Of a DNA stretch of 64,000 bases, positions 1 through 7,916 are shown in pieces. A program made the translations under genes and the position numbers. The notes beneath the pieces are model-generated. The model saw only the letters and a program-made list of their open reading frames with translations. It did not search any database and was not told the DNA's origin. Source of the stretch: Streptomyces sp. NBC_01116 (GTDB lineage: Bacteria; Actinomycetota; Actinomycetes; Streptomycetales; Streptomycetaceae); contig NZ_CP108644.1 in NCBI RefSeq assembly GCF_041435495.1, positions 2,790,001-2,854,000 of the forward strand. Direction: 5' to 3'. The first letter of the stretch is position 1, and each line of letters starts with the position of its first letter.

Positions 1-256
1 TCCGGGCGGTGTCGAGCAGGGTCTTCTCGGCCTCCTCCGGGACGGTGGAGACGTGGATCTTCCAGCCCTGCCCGGCCGGTTCGCGGTCCTCGGGGAGCAG
101 GGAGGTCCACAGGCCGCCGGCCACCCGCCGCCAGCCGTCGGCCGGTGGTTCGGAGTCCAGCGGGTAGCGGGTGCCCGCGTCCTCCAGCCGGGCGGGGGTC
201 TCGTAGTACGTGCGGTCGGCGAGGCAGTAGAGCTGGGTCTGGTGGAGACCGGGCAC
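1..256 (-). CDS. Class III lanthipeptide synthetase (LanKC), N-terminal fragment
   Basis: This is the first 85 codons of a gene that runs off the left edge of the window. The GTG start at 256 follows a strong GAGGAGGA ribosome binding site and lies 10 bp after the stop of the MFS gene. The N-terminus has the LanKC signature: YCLADRTYYETP near residue 10, then a Trp/Pro-rich stretch and GQGWKIHVS near residue 67. LanKC enzymes join lyase, kinase and cyclase domains and install labionin or lanthionine rings in a precursor peptide; only the start of the lyase-side region is visible here. The precursor gene at 1820-1975 in the same operon supports the call. Completeness of the kinase and cyclase domains cannot be judged. 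Confidence 0.85.
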   Translation of the reverse strand, partial: MPGLHQTQLYCLADRTYYETPARLEDAGTRYPLDSEPPADGWRRVAGGLWTSLLPEDREPAGQGWKIHVSTVPEEAEKTLLDTAR

Positions 257-266
257 GGGTTCCTCC

Positions 267-1673
267 TCAGGGTGCGCCGGAGCCCGCGGCGTCGGGGGCC
301 GGCCCGGCCGCGGCCCGCTCCGGGGCGGTCGCCGGGCGGGGGGAGACGGTTCCTGCCGGTTCCGGGTGGTCCGGCTCTTCGGGCGTCGCCGGCGTCGGCT
401 TCTCCTCCGCCGGCTGCGGTGTCCCGGCTCTCTCCCGCCCTCCGGCCGCCGCGTCCGGCTTCTCCCGGGACGCGCCGGCCCCGGCGCGGACGGAGGGGGC
501 GAGCGTCACGACGGCCGCCGAGACGGCCAGCACGCAGCCGATGACGCCGAAGGCGGTGCTGCTGCCCAGCGTCGTCAGCAGGAAGCCGCCGACGAGCGGT
601 CCGAACGGCTGGACGATAGAGGAGAGGAAGCCCGCGGCGCTCTGCACCCGCCCGATCCGCTCCTCGGGAGTGACGACCAGCAGGGTCGAGAGGAAGCCGA
701 TGCTGGCGACGGTCGAGAGGCACATGCAGAGCGCGCAGAGCAGCCCGGCCACCAGCGGGCTGCTGAGCCAGGCCAGCACGGCGGCCGTTCCCACGCAGCT
801 CCAGCAGGTGATGACGATGAGCGTCCGGACATGGCGCTCCGCCGCGAACCGGGGCGCGACCAGGGCCCCGACGAGGGCTCCCGCCGAGACGCAGGTGATG
901 ACGAAGCCGCCGCCGAGGCCGGAGCGCCCGCCGTCGGAGAAGACGGCGAGCGCGGTGAAGGTGAGGGCTCCGAAGGAGAAGTTCATGCCCAGCCCGAAGA
1001 CGAGCAGCACCGTGCGCAGATAGGGCAGTTGCCACAGGAAGGAGAGACCCGCGGTGAGTTCCCGGCGGCTGAACACCGAACCCGCCCGGGTCCTGGCCTC
1101 CGAGCGGGTCCGCACGAGCGCCACACAGACGGTGGAGAGGAACAGCCCGAGGAACTGGGCGGTGAAGGGCAGGGCCTCGTGCACGCCGAACAGCGCGCCG
1201 CCGACGAGCGGGCCGACCAGCCGGGCCGTGGAGGTGCGCGCCTGGAGCCGGGCGGTCGCCGTGCTCATCTGGTCCGGCGGCACGACCGCGCGCATCAGGC
1301 CGAAGGCGGCGGGGGCGTAGACGCTGTTCAGCACGGCGCCGGAGGTCGCGACCAGCAGGACGAGGGCCATCGGGGCGTGCCCGTTCCACACGGCGACGGC
1401 CAGGGCGGTGACGGCCGCCAGGCCGCCCGCGTCGCACAGCCGCATCAGACGGCGGCGTTCGACCCGGTCGGCCATGACACCGCCCGGCAGCATCGTGATC
1501 AGCACGGCGCAGACGGCCACCGTTCCCACGGCGCCGGCCTGCACGGCGGAGCCGGTCTCCTTGAGGATCAGCAGGGGCAGCGCGATGGCGCTCATCTGGC
1601 TGCCCAGAACGGCGAAGAGGCCGCTCAACCAGAGCAGCCGGAAATCCCGGTTGGAACGGAGCGGCTCGGCCAT
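267..1673 (-). CDS. MFS transporter, probable lanthipeptide exporter
   Basis: A 468-aa major facilitator superfamily protein with about 12 hydrophobic segments. The loop after TM2 carries the MFS signature GVMADRVERRRLM (motif A), and the fold resembles EntS-type exporters. The ATG at 1673 follows a GGGAG box. Residues after about 400 form a hydrophilic Pro/Ala/Glu-rich tail that is longer than usual. The gene sits between the precursor peptide gene and lanKC on the same strand, 10 bp from lanKC, so export of the modified peptide or self-protection is the likely role. Class III clusters often use ABC exporters, so an MFS protein here is a variation. Substrate is inferred from context only. 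Confidence 0.85.
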   Translation of the reverse strand: MAEPLRSNRDFRLLWLSGLFAVLGSQMSAIALPLLILKETGSAVQAGAVGTVAVCAVLITMLPGGVMADRVERRRLMRLCDAGGLAAVTALAVAVWNGHAPMALVLLVATSGAVLNSVYAPAAFGLMRAVVPPDQMSTATARLQARTSTARLVGPLVGGALFGVHEALPFTAQFLGLFLSTVCVALVRTRSEARTRAGSVFSRRELTAGLSFLWQLPYLRTVLLVFGLGMNFSFGALTFTALAVFSDGGRSGLGGGFVITCVSAGALVGALVAPRFAAERHVRTLIVITCWSCVGTAAVLAWLSSPLVAGLLCALCMCLSTVASIGFLSTLLVVTPEERIGRVQSAAGFLSSIVQPFGPLVGGFLLTTLGSSTAFGVIGCVLAVSAAVVTLAPSVRAGAGASREKPDAAAGGRERAGTPQPAEEKPTPATPEEPDHPEPAGTVSPRPATAPERAAAGPAPDAAGSGAP

Positions 1674-1713
1674 CGTGGGCTCCCGTCGGTGGTGGTCGTT
1701 CGGCTGCGCGGGA

Positions 1714-1748
1714 CGGGGCGGCCTCCGTGGTGCGCGGAGGCCGCCCCG
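1714..1748 (-). terminator. Strong hairpin between lanA and the MFS gene (attenuator-like)
   Basis: A perfect 14-bp inverted repeat (1714-1727 pairing with 1735-1748) with a 7-nt loop lies between the lanA stop and the MFS start. No U-tract follows. In RiPP operons such hairpins commonly stop most transcripts so that precursor mRNA exceeds enzyme mRNA; that role is inferred here. Confidence 0.7.
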
Positions 1749-1819
1749 GCTTCGGCCGGCGCCGCGACTGCGGGGCTCGGGCCCCGTCGGACGCGGCTAC
1801 GACCGCACGGTCCGTTCGG

Positions 1820-1975
1820 TCAGCCCAGGACGAGGCTGACGGTGCTGACGCAGTTGCCGGGGGGCTGGATGATGTCGTGGTTGTTGGCCGTCTCCTGGAG
1901 GTCCAGGACGGAGTGCGCCTCGACCTCGGGGGTCTCCTCGGAGTCGTCGGCGGCGGGCTTGGTGTTCTCGGACAT
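1820..1975 (-). CDS. Class III lanthipeptide-like precursor peptide (LanA)
   Basis: A 51-residue acidic peptide. The ATG at 1975 follows GGAG with 6-nt spacing; an in-frame ATG 12 bp upstream is possible but lies inside that box. The leader contains VLDLQ at residues 23-27, matching the hydrophobic-x-LQ motif recognised by class III synthetases. The C-terminal part is QPPGNCVSTVSLVLG. It has one Cys (residue 42) followed by Ser44, Thr45 and Ser47. The usual labionin order (Ser-x2-Ser-x3-Cys) is reversed, because the only Cys lies N-terminal to the candidate dehydro residues. Its place as first gene before the exporter and lanKC strongly supports the assignment; the final structure is unknown. 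Confidence 0.8.
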   Translation of the reverse strand: MSENTKPAADDSEETPEVEAHSVLDLQETANNHDIIQPPGNCVSTVSLVLG

Positions 1976-2299
1976 GGTGGTCTCCATCCACTCGTCACAG
2001 CGGGGCCCGGATTCCGTCGGGGATCGCCCCTCGGTGTCCGGTGCGGCCGGCCGTTGCCTGCCGTTGCCGAGAACGTTAGGAAGCCGGGCCTGGCGATCGC
2101 TTCGGCGGCGGTATGGCCCCGGTATCGGGCCAGTTGACGGCGTACGGCGGCCGGTCCGCGACCCTCGGCGGCCGCCCGGGGACCCGCCCCGACCTGGGCC
2201 CATACCGCCGCCGAAGCATCGGCGGACCGTCCGCGAACCGCTGCGGCGGAGCCTTGGGGACGCGCCCTACGCGCCCCGGCCCCGAAGGAGGCGGCCCGC
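1976..2299. promoter_or_regulatory. Divergent promoter region between lanA and the radical SAM gene
   Basis: A 324-bp region with no convincing gene. It holds a perfect 18-bp inverted repeat whose halves are split by 83 bp: 2099-2116 (beginning GCTTCGGCGG) and 2200-2217. One half lies toward each divergent operon, which would suit a dimeric regulator controlling both sides. A TTGAC sequence at about 2137 could be a -35 element. Promoter positions and the binding protein are unknown. Confidence 0.5.
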
Positions 2300-3424
2300 A
2301 TGGAACTCGCCGAACTCGTCGCACGGCGGCCCTTCCCGGCCGCCGGTCTGCTCCTCGGCCTCACCCGGCGCTGCCCCCTGCGCTGCGCGCACTGCTCGAC
2401 CGGGTCGGACCTGTTCACCCGGGAGGAGCCGGACGGCGGCCAACTGGAGCGCTTCGTCGGCTCGTTCAGCGCGGAGAACCGTCCCGACGTCGTCATGCTC
2501 ACCGGCGGGGAACCGCTGCTGCTGCCCGCGCTCGCCGAACGGCTCAGCACGCTGGCGCGCCGCGCCGGGTCCCGTACCGCGCTGCTCAGCGGGATGTTCT
2601 TCGCCCGGTCGGGGAGCCGGAGGGGCCTCAGAGGCGCCGCGGTTCCCCCCGCGATCCTGCGCGCGATCCGCTCCGTCGACCACTTCTCGGCCTCCCTCGA
2701 CGTCCACCACGAGCGCGAGGTCCCGCGCGCCGACGTGTTCCGCGCCCTGCACCGGATCCGGGACGAGGGCGTGGCCGTGAGCTTCCACCTCACCGGGACC
2801 GGGGCGTCCGACCCGTATCTCGCCGACATCACCCGGGCGGTGGACCAGGAGTTCGCCGGCCGGGTCCCCTGTCTGGTCAACGAGGTGCGGCCGTTCGGCC
2901 GGGCCGCCTCCTGGGCCAGAGCCGCCCGCACCGGCCCCGACCCGGCGGCGGCTTCGCCGTGCTCGATGGCCGCCTGGCCGGTGGTCGCCTTCGACGGCCG
3001 GGTGCTGGCCTGCTGCAACCAGGACACCGTCGACAAGCGGCCCGTCCCGGCCCACCTGGACCTCGGGCACATCGGCGTCGACGACTGGGCGACCGTACGC
3101 GGCCGGGCACTGGAGTCCCCGATGCTGCGCATGCTCCGCACGGTCGGGCCCACGCATCTGGCCGCCCGCTACGGCTCCGGCGCCGGGGCGGGCTCCTACT
3201 GCGACGGCTGCCGGGCGCTGGGCGACGACGAGGCGGCGGCGGCCGGGGCCCTCGCCGTGGCGGGCGGGGCGGCCGGGGAGCTGCTGGACCTGACGGCCGC
3301 GGTGCGCGGCTCCCGGGAGGGCGCGCAGGGCGTCGTGCGCCGCCACGGCTGCGCCGCGTACGCGCCCCTGGTCGTCACGGGCGGGCCGGGGCTGCCGGAG
3401 ACCGACGGGCAGGACCTCCGATGA
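2300..3424 (+). CDS. Radical SAM enzyme with SPASM-like C-terminal cysteines
   Basis: A 374-aa protein starting at ATG 2300 after AAGGAGG. The radical SAM cluster motif CPLRCAHC gives Cys25, Cys29 and Cys32, and LTGGEP near residue 68 is the SAM-binding glycine motif. The C-terminal third has further Cys pairs (ACCNQ and YCDGC), as in SPASM/twitch domains that hold auxiliary iron-sulfur clusters and modify peptides. The stop overlaps the next ATG by 4 bp, so the two are translationally coupled. With the diiron oxidase, the small AGFPVDLLT protein and the subtilase it suggests a RiPP pathway; the substrate is not known. Confidence 0.8.
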   Translation: MELAELVARRPFPAAGLLLGLTRRCPLRCAHCSTGSDLFTREEPDGGQLERFVGSFSAENRPDVVMLTGGEPLLLPALAERLSTLARRAGSRTALLSGMFFARSGSRRGLRGAAVPPAILRAIRSVDHFSASLDVHHEREVPRADVFRALHRIRDEGVAVSFHLTGTGASDPYLADITRAVDQEFAGRVPCLVNEVRPFGRAASWARAARTGPDPAAASPCSMAAWPVVAFDGRVLACCNQDTVDKRPVPAHLDLGHIGVDDWATVRGRALESPMLRMLRTVGPTHLAARYGSGAGAGSYCDGCRALGDDEAAAAGALAVAGGAAGELLDLTAAVRGSREGAQGVVRRHGCAAYAPLVVTGGPGLPETDGQDLR

Positions 3425-4176
3425 GCACCGCGACCGACGGCACGCGGCTCGGCCGGGCGGGGGCCTCCGCGCGACTGCGGGTCAAACTCCTCCTGCTGGA
3501 AACGGAGTTCCGGGACGCCACGCACCACATGTGGCGTTCCGAAGGGCTGCTGCCGCGCTACCGGACGTATCTCTGCACCATGCACGCCGTCATCCGCGCC
3601 TCCGTCCCGCTGATGGAGCTGGCCCTCGACCGCGCCCGCGGCCTGGCCGCCTCCGGCGATCCGCTGGCGGCGCCGCTCGCCGCGTACCTGGAGGAGCACA
3701 TCCGGGAGGAGGAGGGCCATGACGCCTGGCTGCTGGAGGACCTCCGGGCGGCGGGCGGCGACCCCGGGGACGCGCTCGGCCCGCTGCCCCCACCGCTGGT
3801 CGCCTCGCTCGTCGGGGCCCAGTACTACTGGATCGAGCACCACCACCCGGTCGCCCTGCTCGGTTACATCGCCGTGCTGGAGGGCTACGCGCCCGCGCCC
3901 GGTCTCACCGGCCGCATCGCCCGGCTGACCGGGCTGCCCGCCGCCGCGCTGCGGACCGTGCGGGAGCACTCGGTGATCGACACGGAGCACCTGGACGAGC
4001 TGTACGCGCTGCTGGACCGGCTGCCGCTCGGCCGGGAGCCGGAAGCGGCCGTGGCGGTCAGCGCGCTGCACTCCCTCGACGCGCTCACCCGGCTTTTCGT
4101 CCGGCTCGGGCGCTCCGCACCGGCGCCGTCGCTGCGGGGAGCCGGACCCGTCCCACTGATGGGAGTCACACCATGA
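3421..4176 (+). CDS. Haem-oxygenase-like diiron oxidase family protein
   Basis: A 251-aa, mostly helical protein that overlaps the upstream radical SAM gene and the downstream small gene by 4 bp each. The acidic/His pattern fits haem-oxygenase-fold diiron oxidases: EEHIREEEGHDAW near residue 93, a WIEHHHP segment near 136, and EHSVIDTEHLDEL near 180. These provide Glu/His/Asp candidates for two irons. Members activate O2 for N-oxygenation, desaturation or C-C cleavage; PqqC-like proteins share the fold without iron. In this operon it probably oxidises a peptide or an amino-acid-derived intermediate, which is inference. Confidence 0.7.
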   Translation: MSTATDGTRLGRAGASARLRVKLLLLETEFRDATHHMWRSEGLLPRYRTYLCTMHAVIRASVPLMELALDRARGLAASGDPLAAPLAAYLEEHIREEEGHDAWLLEDLRAAGGDPGDALGPLPPPLVASLVGAQYYWIEHHHPVALLGYIAVLEGYAPAPGLTGRIARLTGLPAAALRTVREHSVIDTEHLDELYALLDRLPLGREPEAAVAVSALHSLDALTRLFVRLGRSAPAPSLRGAGPVPLMGVTP

Positions 4177-4391
4177 CCGGACCACCCGAGAGAGACGAAC
4201 GGCCCGCTCTGCCCGCCGCGTTGTACGAGGCGGGCTTCCCCGTCGACCTGCTCACCGAGGAGCAGCGCGAGGTGCTGATCGGGCTGACCCCGCAGGAGCT
4301 GGCGGTGCTGCTGGACGTCAAGGGACGGCTGGACGCCGTGGGGCCGGAGGTCCAGGCGCACGGCGAGATAGCCGGCGGCGCCCTGTTCTGA
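4173..4391 (+). CDS. Small 'aroma-sacti cluster'-like protein (72 aa)
   Basis: The start overlaps the previous stop (ATGA), so translation is coupled to the diiron oxidase. The core AGFPVDLLTEEQREVL and LTPQELAVLLDVK resembles a small domain that, to my recollection, is annotated as the aroma-sacti cluster domain beside radical SAM genes in Streptomyces. It has no Cys, so it cannot itself be a sactipeptide. It could be a leader-like carrier, a recognition adaptor, or a precursor modified at aromatic residues (Tyr, two Phe, with a C-terminal Phe). The family name is from memory and the role is unresolved. Confidence 0.6.
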   Translation: MTGPPERDERPALPAALYEAGFPVDLLTEEQREVLIGLTPQELAVLLDVKGRLDAVGPEVQAHGEIAGGALF

Positions 4392-4500
4392 CCGGCGGCC
4401 GGTGACCGATCACCGTGACGGGCCCGGCGCCGGGGTTCACCGCCGCCGGGCCCGTCCCCGCCGGGGCGCGACCGCCCGGTGATCCGCCCGCCCCCTGGCC

Positions 4501-4560
4501 GCACGGCCCCTGAACGCGCGGCCCCTGAACGCACGGCCCCCGACCGCACGGCCCCCGGGA
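4501..4560. repeat. Four tandem 15-bp repeats upstream of the cyclase gene
   Basis: Four near-identical 15-bp units (4501, 4516, 4531, 4546; type GCACGGCCCCTGAAC) lie directly before the ribosome binding site of the cyclase gene. The period is divisible by three, so the repeat reads in frame as an Ala-Pro-Glu/Asp-Arg-Thr series if translation began further upstream. Confidence 0.85.
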
Positions 4561-4574
4561 GAGAAGGACCCGCC

Positions 4575-7500
4575 ATGAACTGCTCCTCGTGCCAGCAGGA
4601 TCTGCCGCCCACGGCCCGGTTCTGTTCGTCCTGCGGGACGCCGTGCGCGACCGGCACGGCCCCCGGGTCCGGCCCGGTCCCCGCCGCGCCGCCCGGGGAC
4701 GAACGCAAGCCGGTGACCGTGCTGTTCTGCGATCTGGTCGGATCCACCGCGCTCTCCGGAGTGCTCGACCCGGAGACGCTGCGCGCGGTGACCCTGCGGT
4801 ACTTCGAGGCGATGAGCGCGGAGATCGTGGCGCGGGGCGGCACTCCGGAGAAGTTCATCGGGGACGCGGTGATGGCGGTGTTCGGCGTACCGGTGGTCCG
4901 TGACGACGACGCCCGCCGGGCGCTGGCCGCGGCGCTCGGGATGCGCCGGGCGCTGGCCCGGCTGAACGAGGAGCTGAACGCCACCCTGGGCATCGAGCTG
5001 GCCACCCGGATCGGTGTCAACACCGGGCAGGTGGTCGCGGGTTCGGACAACACCGCCCGGCAGGCCCTGGTCTCCGGGGAGACCGTCAACATCGCCGCCC
5101 GGCTGGAGCAGAACGCGGGCCGCGGCGAGATCCTGATCGGCCCGGGGACCCTGCTCGCCGCCGGCCCGACGGTGAGCGCCGAGCCCACCGGGCCGCTGCG
5201 GCTGAAGGGCAAGCGGGACAGCGTGGAGGCCTACCGGCTGCTGGCGCTGGGCGCGGACGACCCCGAGCTGCTGCGCCGCTTCGACGTCCCCTTCGTGGGC
5301 CGCGACGCCGAGCGGCGGGCCCTGGACGCCGCCCTGGAGCGGTCCGCCCGCGCCGGCGGGGCCGGGCTGCTGCGGGTCACCGGGGAGGCGGGCATCGGCA
5401 AGACCCGGCTGGTACGGGAGTGGCTGGCGGGGCGTTCGGCGTCCGGGGCGCTCACCTACGGCGCGGGGCGGTGCCGCAGTTACGGGGACCACGGCACCCT
5501 CGCCCCGCTGGCCGACGCGGTGCGCTCGCTGCTGGCGGCCGGGCCCGCGTCAGGTCCGGGACCCGCTTCCGGCCCCGGGCCCGCGTCGGGTCCCGGGGAC
5601 GACGAGAGGGACGCGGGAGACGGGGTGGACGTGGGGGACACGGACGGCGGTCTCGCGGTCGACGACGCGATGGCCCTGCTGTCCGGCGGCCTGCTGCGCG
5701 ACGGCACGCCGAACGCCCCCTTCGAGGACATGTGCGCGGCCCTGACGGCCGTCCTGGAGCGGGCCGCCCGGTCCCGCCCGGCCGTCCTCGTCCTGGACGA
5801 CTGGCACGCGGCGGCCCCGCTGCTGGTCCGCACGGTGCGCCGGCTGACGGACGGCTCGGGGTGCGCGGGCGTGCTGGTGCTCTGCGCCGGGCGGCCCGAC
5901 GGACCGGACGACAGGGGCGGGCCGGGCGAGGCGGCCGAGGGGGACCGGTCCTCCGCCGGTGCGGGGGCGCATCTCCAGCTCACCGGTCTGCCGCCCGGGG
6001 AGGCCGCGCGGCTCGCCTCCGGTCTCGCCGGTCCGGACGGCGAGCCGGCCCCGGTGGACGACCGGCTCCTGGCGCGGGCCGGGGGCAATCCGCTCTACCT
6101 GGAACAGCTCCTGGTCGGCGACCGGGCGGACCCGGCGGTCGCCACCACCGGCCCGGGCGAACCGGCCGCCGACGAGGATCTGCCGCCCACGCTCCAGGCC
6201 CTGCTGGGCGCGCGCATCGGGGCCCTGGCCCGGGCGGAGCGCGGGGTGGTGGACCTGGCCGCGGTGATCGGCCGGGAGTTCACCGCGCCGGAGCTGGTCC
6301 GGCTGGAGCTGTCCCTGCGGGCCGGCGAGGGCCAGGACGCCGCGCAGCTCGCCGGGGCGACCGGCGCGGCCGGGGCGGCCCCGGAGCAACGGCGGCACGT
6401 CGAGGAGGCGTTGGCGGTGCTGGGCCGTCGCCGCCTGGTGGAGTCGGGGCCGTCGGGGGGCCGGGAGGCGGCGGCGTACCGGTTCAGCAGCGGTCTGGTG
6501 CACGAGGTCGCCTACGCCTCGCTGTCCAAGCGGGCCAAGGCGGAACGCCACGCCTGGGCGGCCGAGCTGCCCAGCGTGCTGCGGAGCGGCGACGGCGCGG
6601 TCGGCGGCCATCTGGAGCGCGCCTACCGCTACCGCGCGGAGCTGGGCCTGCTGGACGATCCGGCCCGCCGGCTGCGCGAACGGGCCGCCGCGGCGCTGGG
6701 CCGGGCCGGGGCGCAGGCCGCCGCCCGGTCCGACCTGCACTGGGCCCACGGCCTGCTGGAGCGGGCGGTGGACCTGTGCCCCGGGGACCCGGCGGCGACG
6801 CGGCGGCTCGGCGAGGTCCGGGTGGCGCTGGGCCGCACCGGGGAGGGGGCCGAACTGCTGCGCCACGTAAGGGACTCGGGGTCCGACCCGGTGGAGGCCG
6901 CGCATGCCCGCCTGGCGCTCGCGGTGCTGGATCCGGGCGGCCCGGGGCCCGGCCCGGCCGCCGTGGCCCGGGCCGTGCTCCCGGTGTTCGAGGCGGCCGG
7001 GGACTCGGCGGGCCGGGCGCGGGCCCATCTGCGGCTCGCCCAGCAGTTCCAGCGGTCCGGGCGGCACGAGGAGGCGGAGCGGGACCAGGCGCGGGCCCTG
7101 GAGCACGCGGTGCTGGCCGGCGCGGAGCCGGAACGGGCCGGGGCGCTCGGCGCGATCGGCGTCTCCCTGTGGCGGGGGCCGGTCCCGGTGCCCGCCGCGG
7201 TGGTCCGCTGCCGGACGCTGCTGGCGGCGCACGGGGCGGGCCGGCCGACGGTCCGGGTCACCCTCAACTGCCCACTGGCGGTGCTGTACGCGCTCCACGG
7301 CCGGCCCGACGAGGCGTACCGCTGCCTGGCCGAGGCGGAACGGCTGGCCGGGAAGCTGGGGTTCGCCGAGGCGGAGGTCTTCCTCCCGGTGTTCCGGGCG
7401 ACGGTGGAGGCGCTGCTCGGCAACGGCTCGGCGGCCCTGGAGCTGCTCGGCACGGCGGATGCGGCGGCCCGGCGCACGGGTGCGGTCGGAATGCGGACGG

Positions 7501-7913
7501 CGGTGGCCCTGGACGCGGCCCGGCTGGAGCTGGACGCGGGCCGGGAGGACCTGGCCGCGGCCCGGCTGGCGGGCGTCGGGGACACGTCGGGGCTGAGCCG
7601 TGCGGACGCGGTGGACCTGGCGGGGCTGCGGGCCCGGCTGGCGGTGCGGGACCGCCCGGAGGAGGCGGCGGAGCACGCGGACCGGGCGGTCCGGGCCTCG
7701 CTGCTCACGGACTCCCCGCTGGTGCAGGCGACGGCGGAGCTGGACCGGGCGCAGGCGCTCGCCGCCCTGGGCCGGTGGCCGGAGGCCGGGGCCGCGGCCC
7801 GGTCGGCCGGGGCGCACTTCACGGGCAAGGGGCACCTGCCGGGGGTGCGCCGGGTCGCCGGGTTCCTCGCGGACCCGCCCCGGCCCATGGCCACCACGAG
7901 GGAGAGGAGCTGA
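4575..7913 (+). CDS. Zinc-ribbon/class III nucleotidyl cyclase/ATPase/TPR regulatory protein
   Basis: A 1112-aa protein starting at ATG 4575 after GAGAAGG. The order is an N-terminal zinc ribbon (CSSC and CSSC pairs, residues 3-25), a class III cyclase domain (about 45-225), an AAA/STAND ATPase and a long helical TPR-like region. Cyclase metal-binding Asp residues are visible in FCDLVGST and FIGDAVMAVFG, with the catalytic Asn/Arg segment VNIAARL, so activity is plausible. The ATPase has Walker A GEAGIGKT and Walker B VLVLDDW. A GPASGPG repeat linker lies near residue 325. It probably signals through cAMP or acts as an ATP-dependent scaffold. Its stop is 3 bp before the subtilase start, giving an operon. 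Confidence 0.85.
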   Translation: MNCSSCQQDLPPTARFCSSCGTPCATGTAPGSGPVPAAPPGDERKPVTVLFCDLVGSTALSGVLDPETLRAVTLRYFEAMSAEIVARGGTPEKFIGDAVMAVFGVPVVRDDDARRALAAALGMRRALARLNEELNATLGIELATRIGVNTGQVVAGSDNTARQALVSGETVNIAARLEQNAGRGEILIGPGTLLAAGPTVSAEPTGPLRLKGKRDSVEAYRLLALGADDPELLRRFDVPFVGRDAERRALDAALERSARAGGAGLLRVTGEAGIGKTRLVREWLAGRSASGALTYGAGRCRSYGDHGTLAPLADAVRSLLAAGPASGPGPASGPGPASGPGDDERDAGDGVDVGDTDGGLAVDDAMALLSGGLLRDGTPNAPFEDMCAALTAVLERAARSRPAVLVLDDWHAAAPLLVRTVRRLTDGSGCAGVLVLCAGRPDGPDDRGGPGEAAEGDRSSAGAGAHLQLTGLPPGEAARLASGLAGPDGEPAPVDDRLLARAGGNPLYLEQLLVGDRADPAVATTGPGEPAADEDLPPTLQALLGARIGALARAERGVVDLAAVIGREFTAPELVRLELSLRAGEGQDAAQLAGATGAAGAAPEQRRHVEEALAVLGRRRLVESGPSGGREAAAYRFSSGLVHEVAYASLSKRAKAERHAWAAELPSVLRSGDGAVGGHLERAYRYRAELGLLDDPARRLRERAAAALGRAGAQAAARSDLHWAHGLLERAVDLCPGDPAATRRLGEVRVALGRTGEGAELLRHVRDSGSDPVEAAHARLALAVLDPGGPGPGPAAVARAVLPVFEAAGDSAGRARAHLRLAQQFQRSGRHEEAERDQARALEHAVLAGAEPERAGALGAIGVSLWRGPVPVPAAVVRCRTLLAAHGAGRPTVRVTLNCPLAVLYALHGRPDEAYRCLAEAERLAGKLGFAEAEVFLPVFRATVEALLGNGSAALELLGTADAAARRTGAVGMRTAVALDAARLELDAGREDLAAARLAGVGDTSGLSRADAVDLAGLRARLAVRDRPEEAAEHADRAVRASLLTDSPLVQATAELDRAQALAALGRWPEAGAAARSAGAHFTGKGHLPGVRRVAGFLADPPRPMATTRERS

Positions 7914-7916
7914 CCG

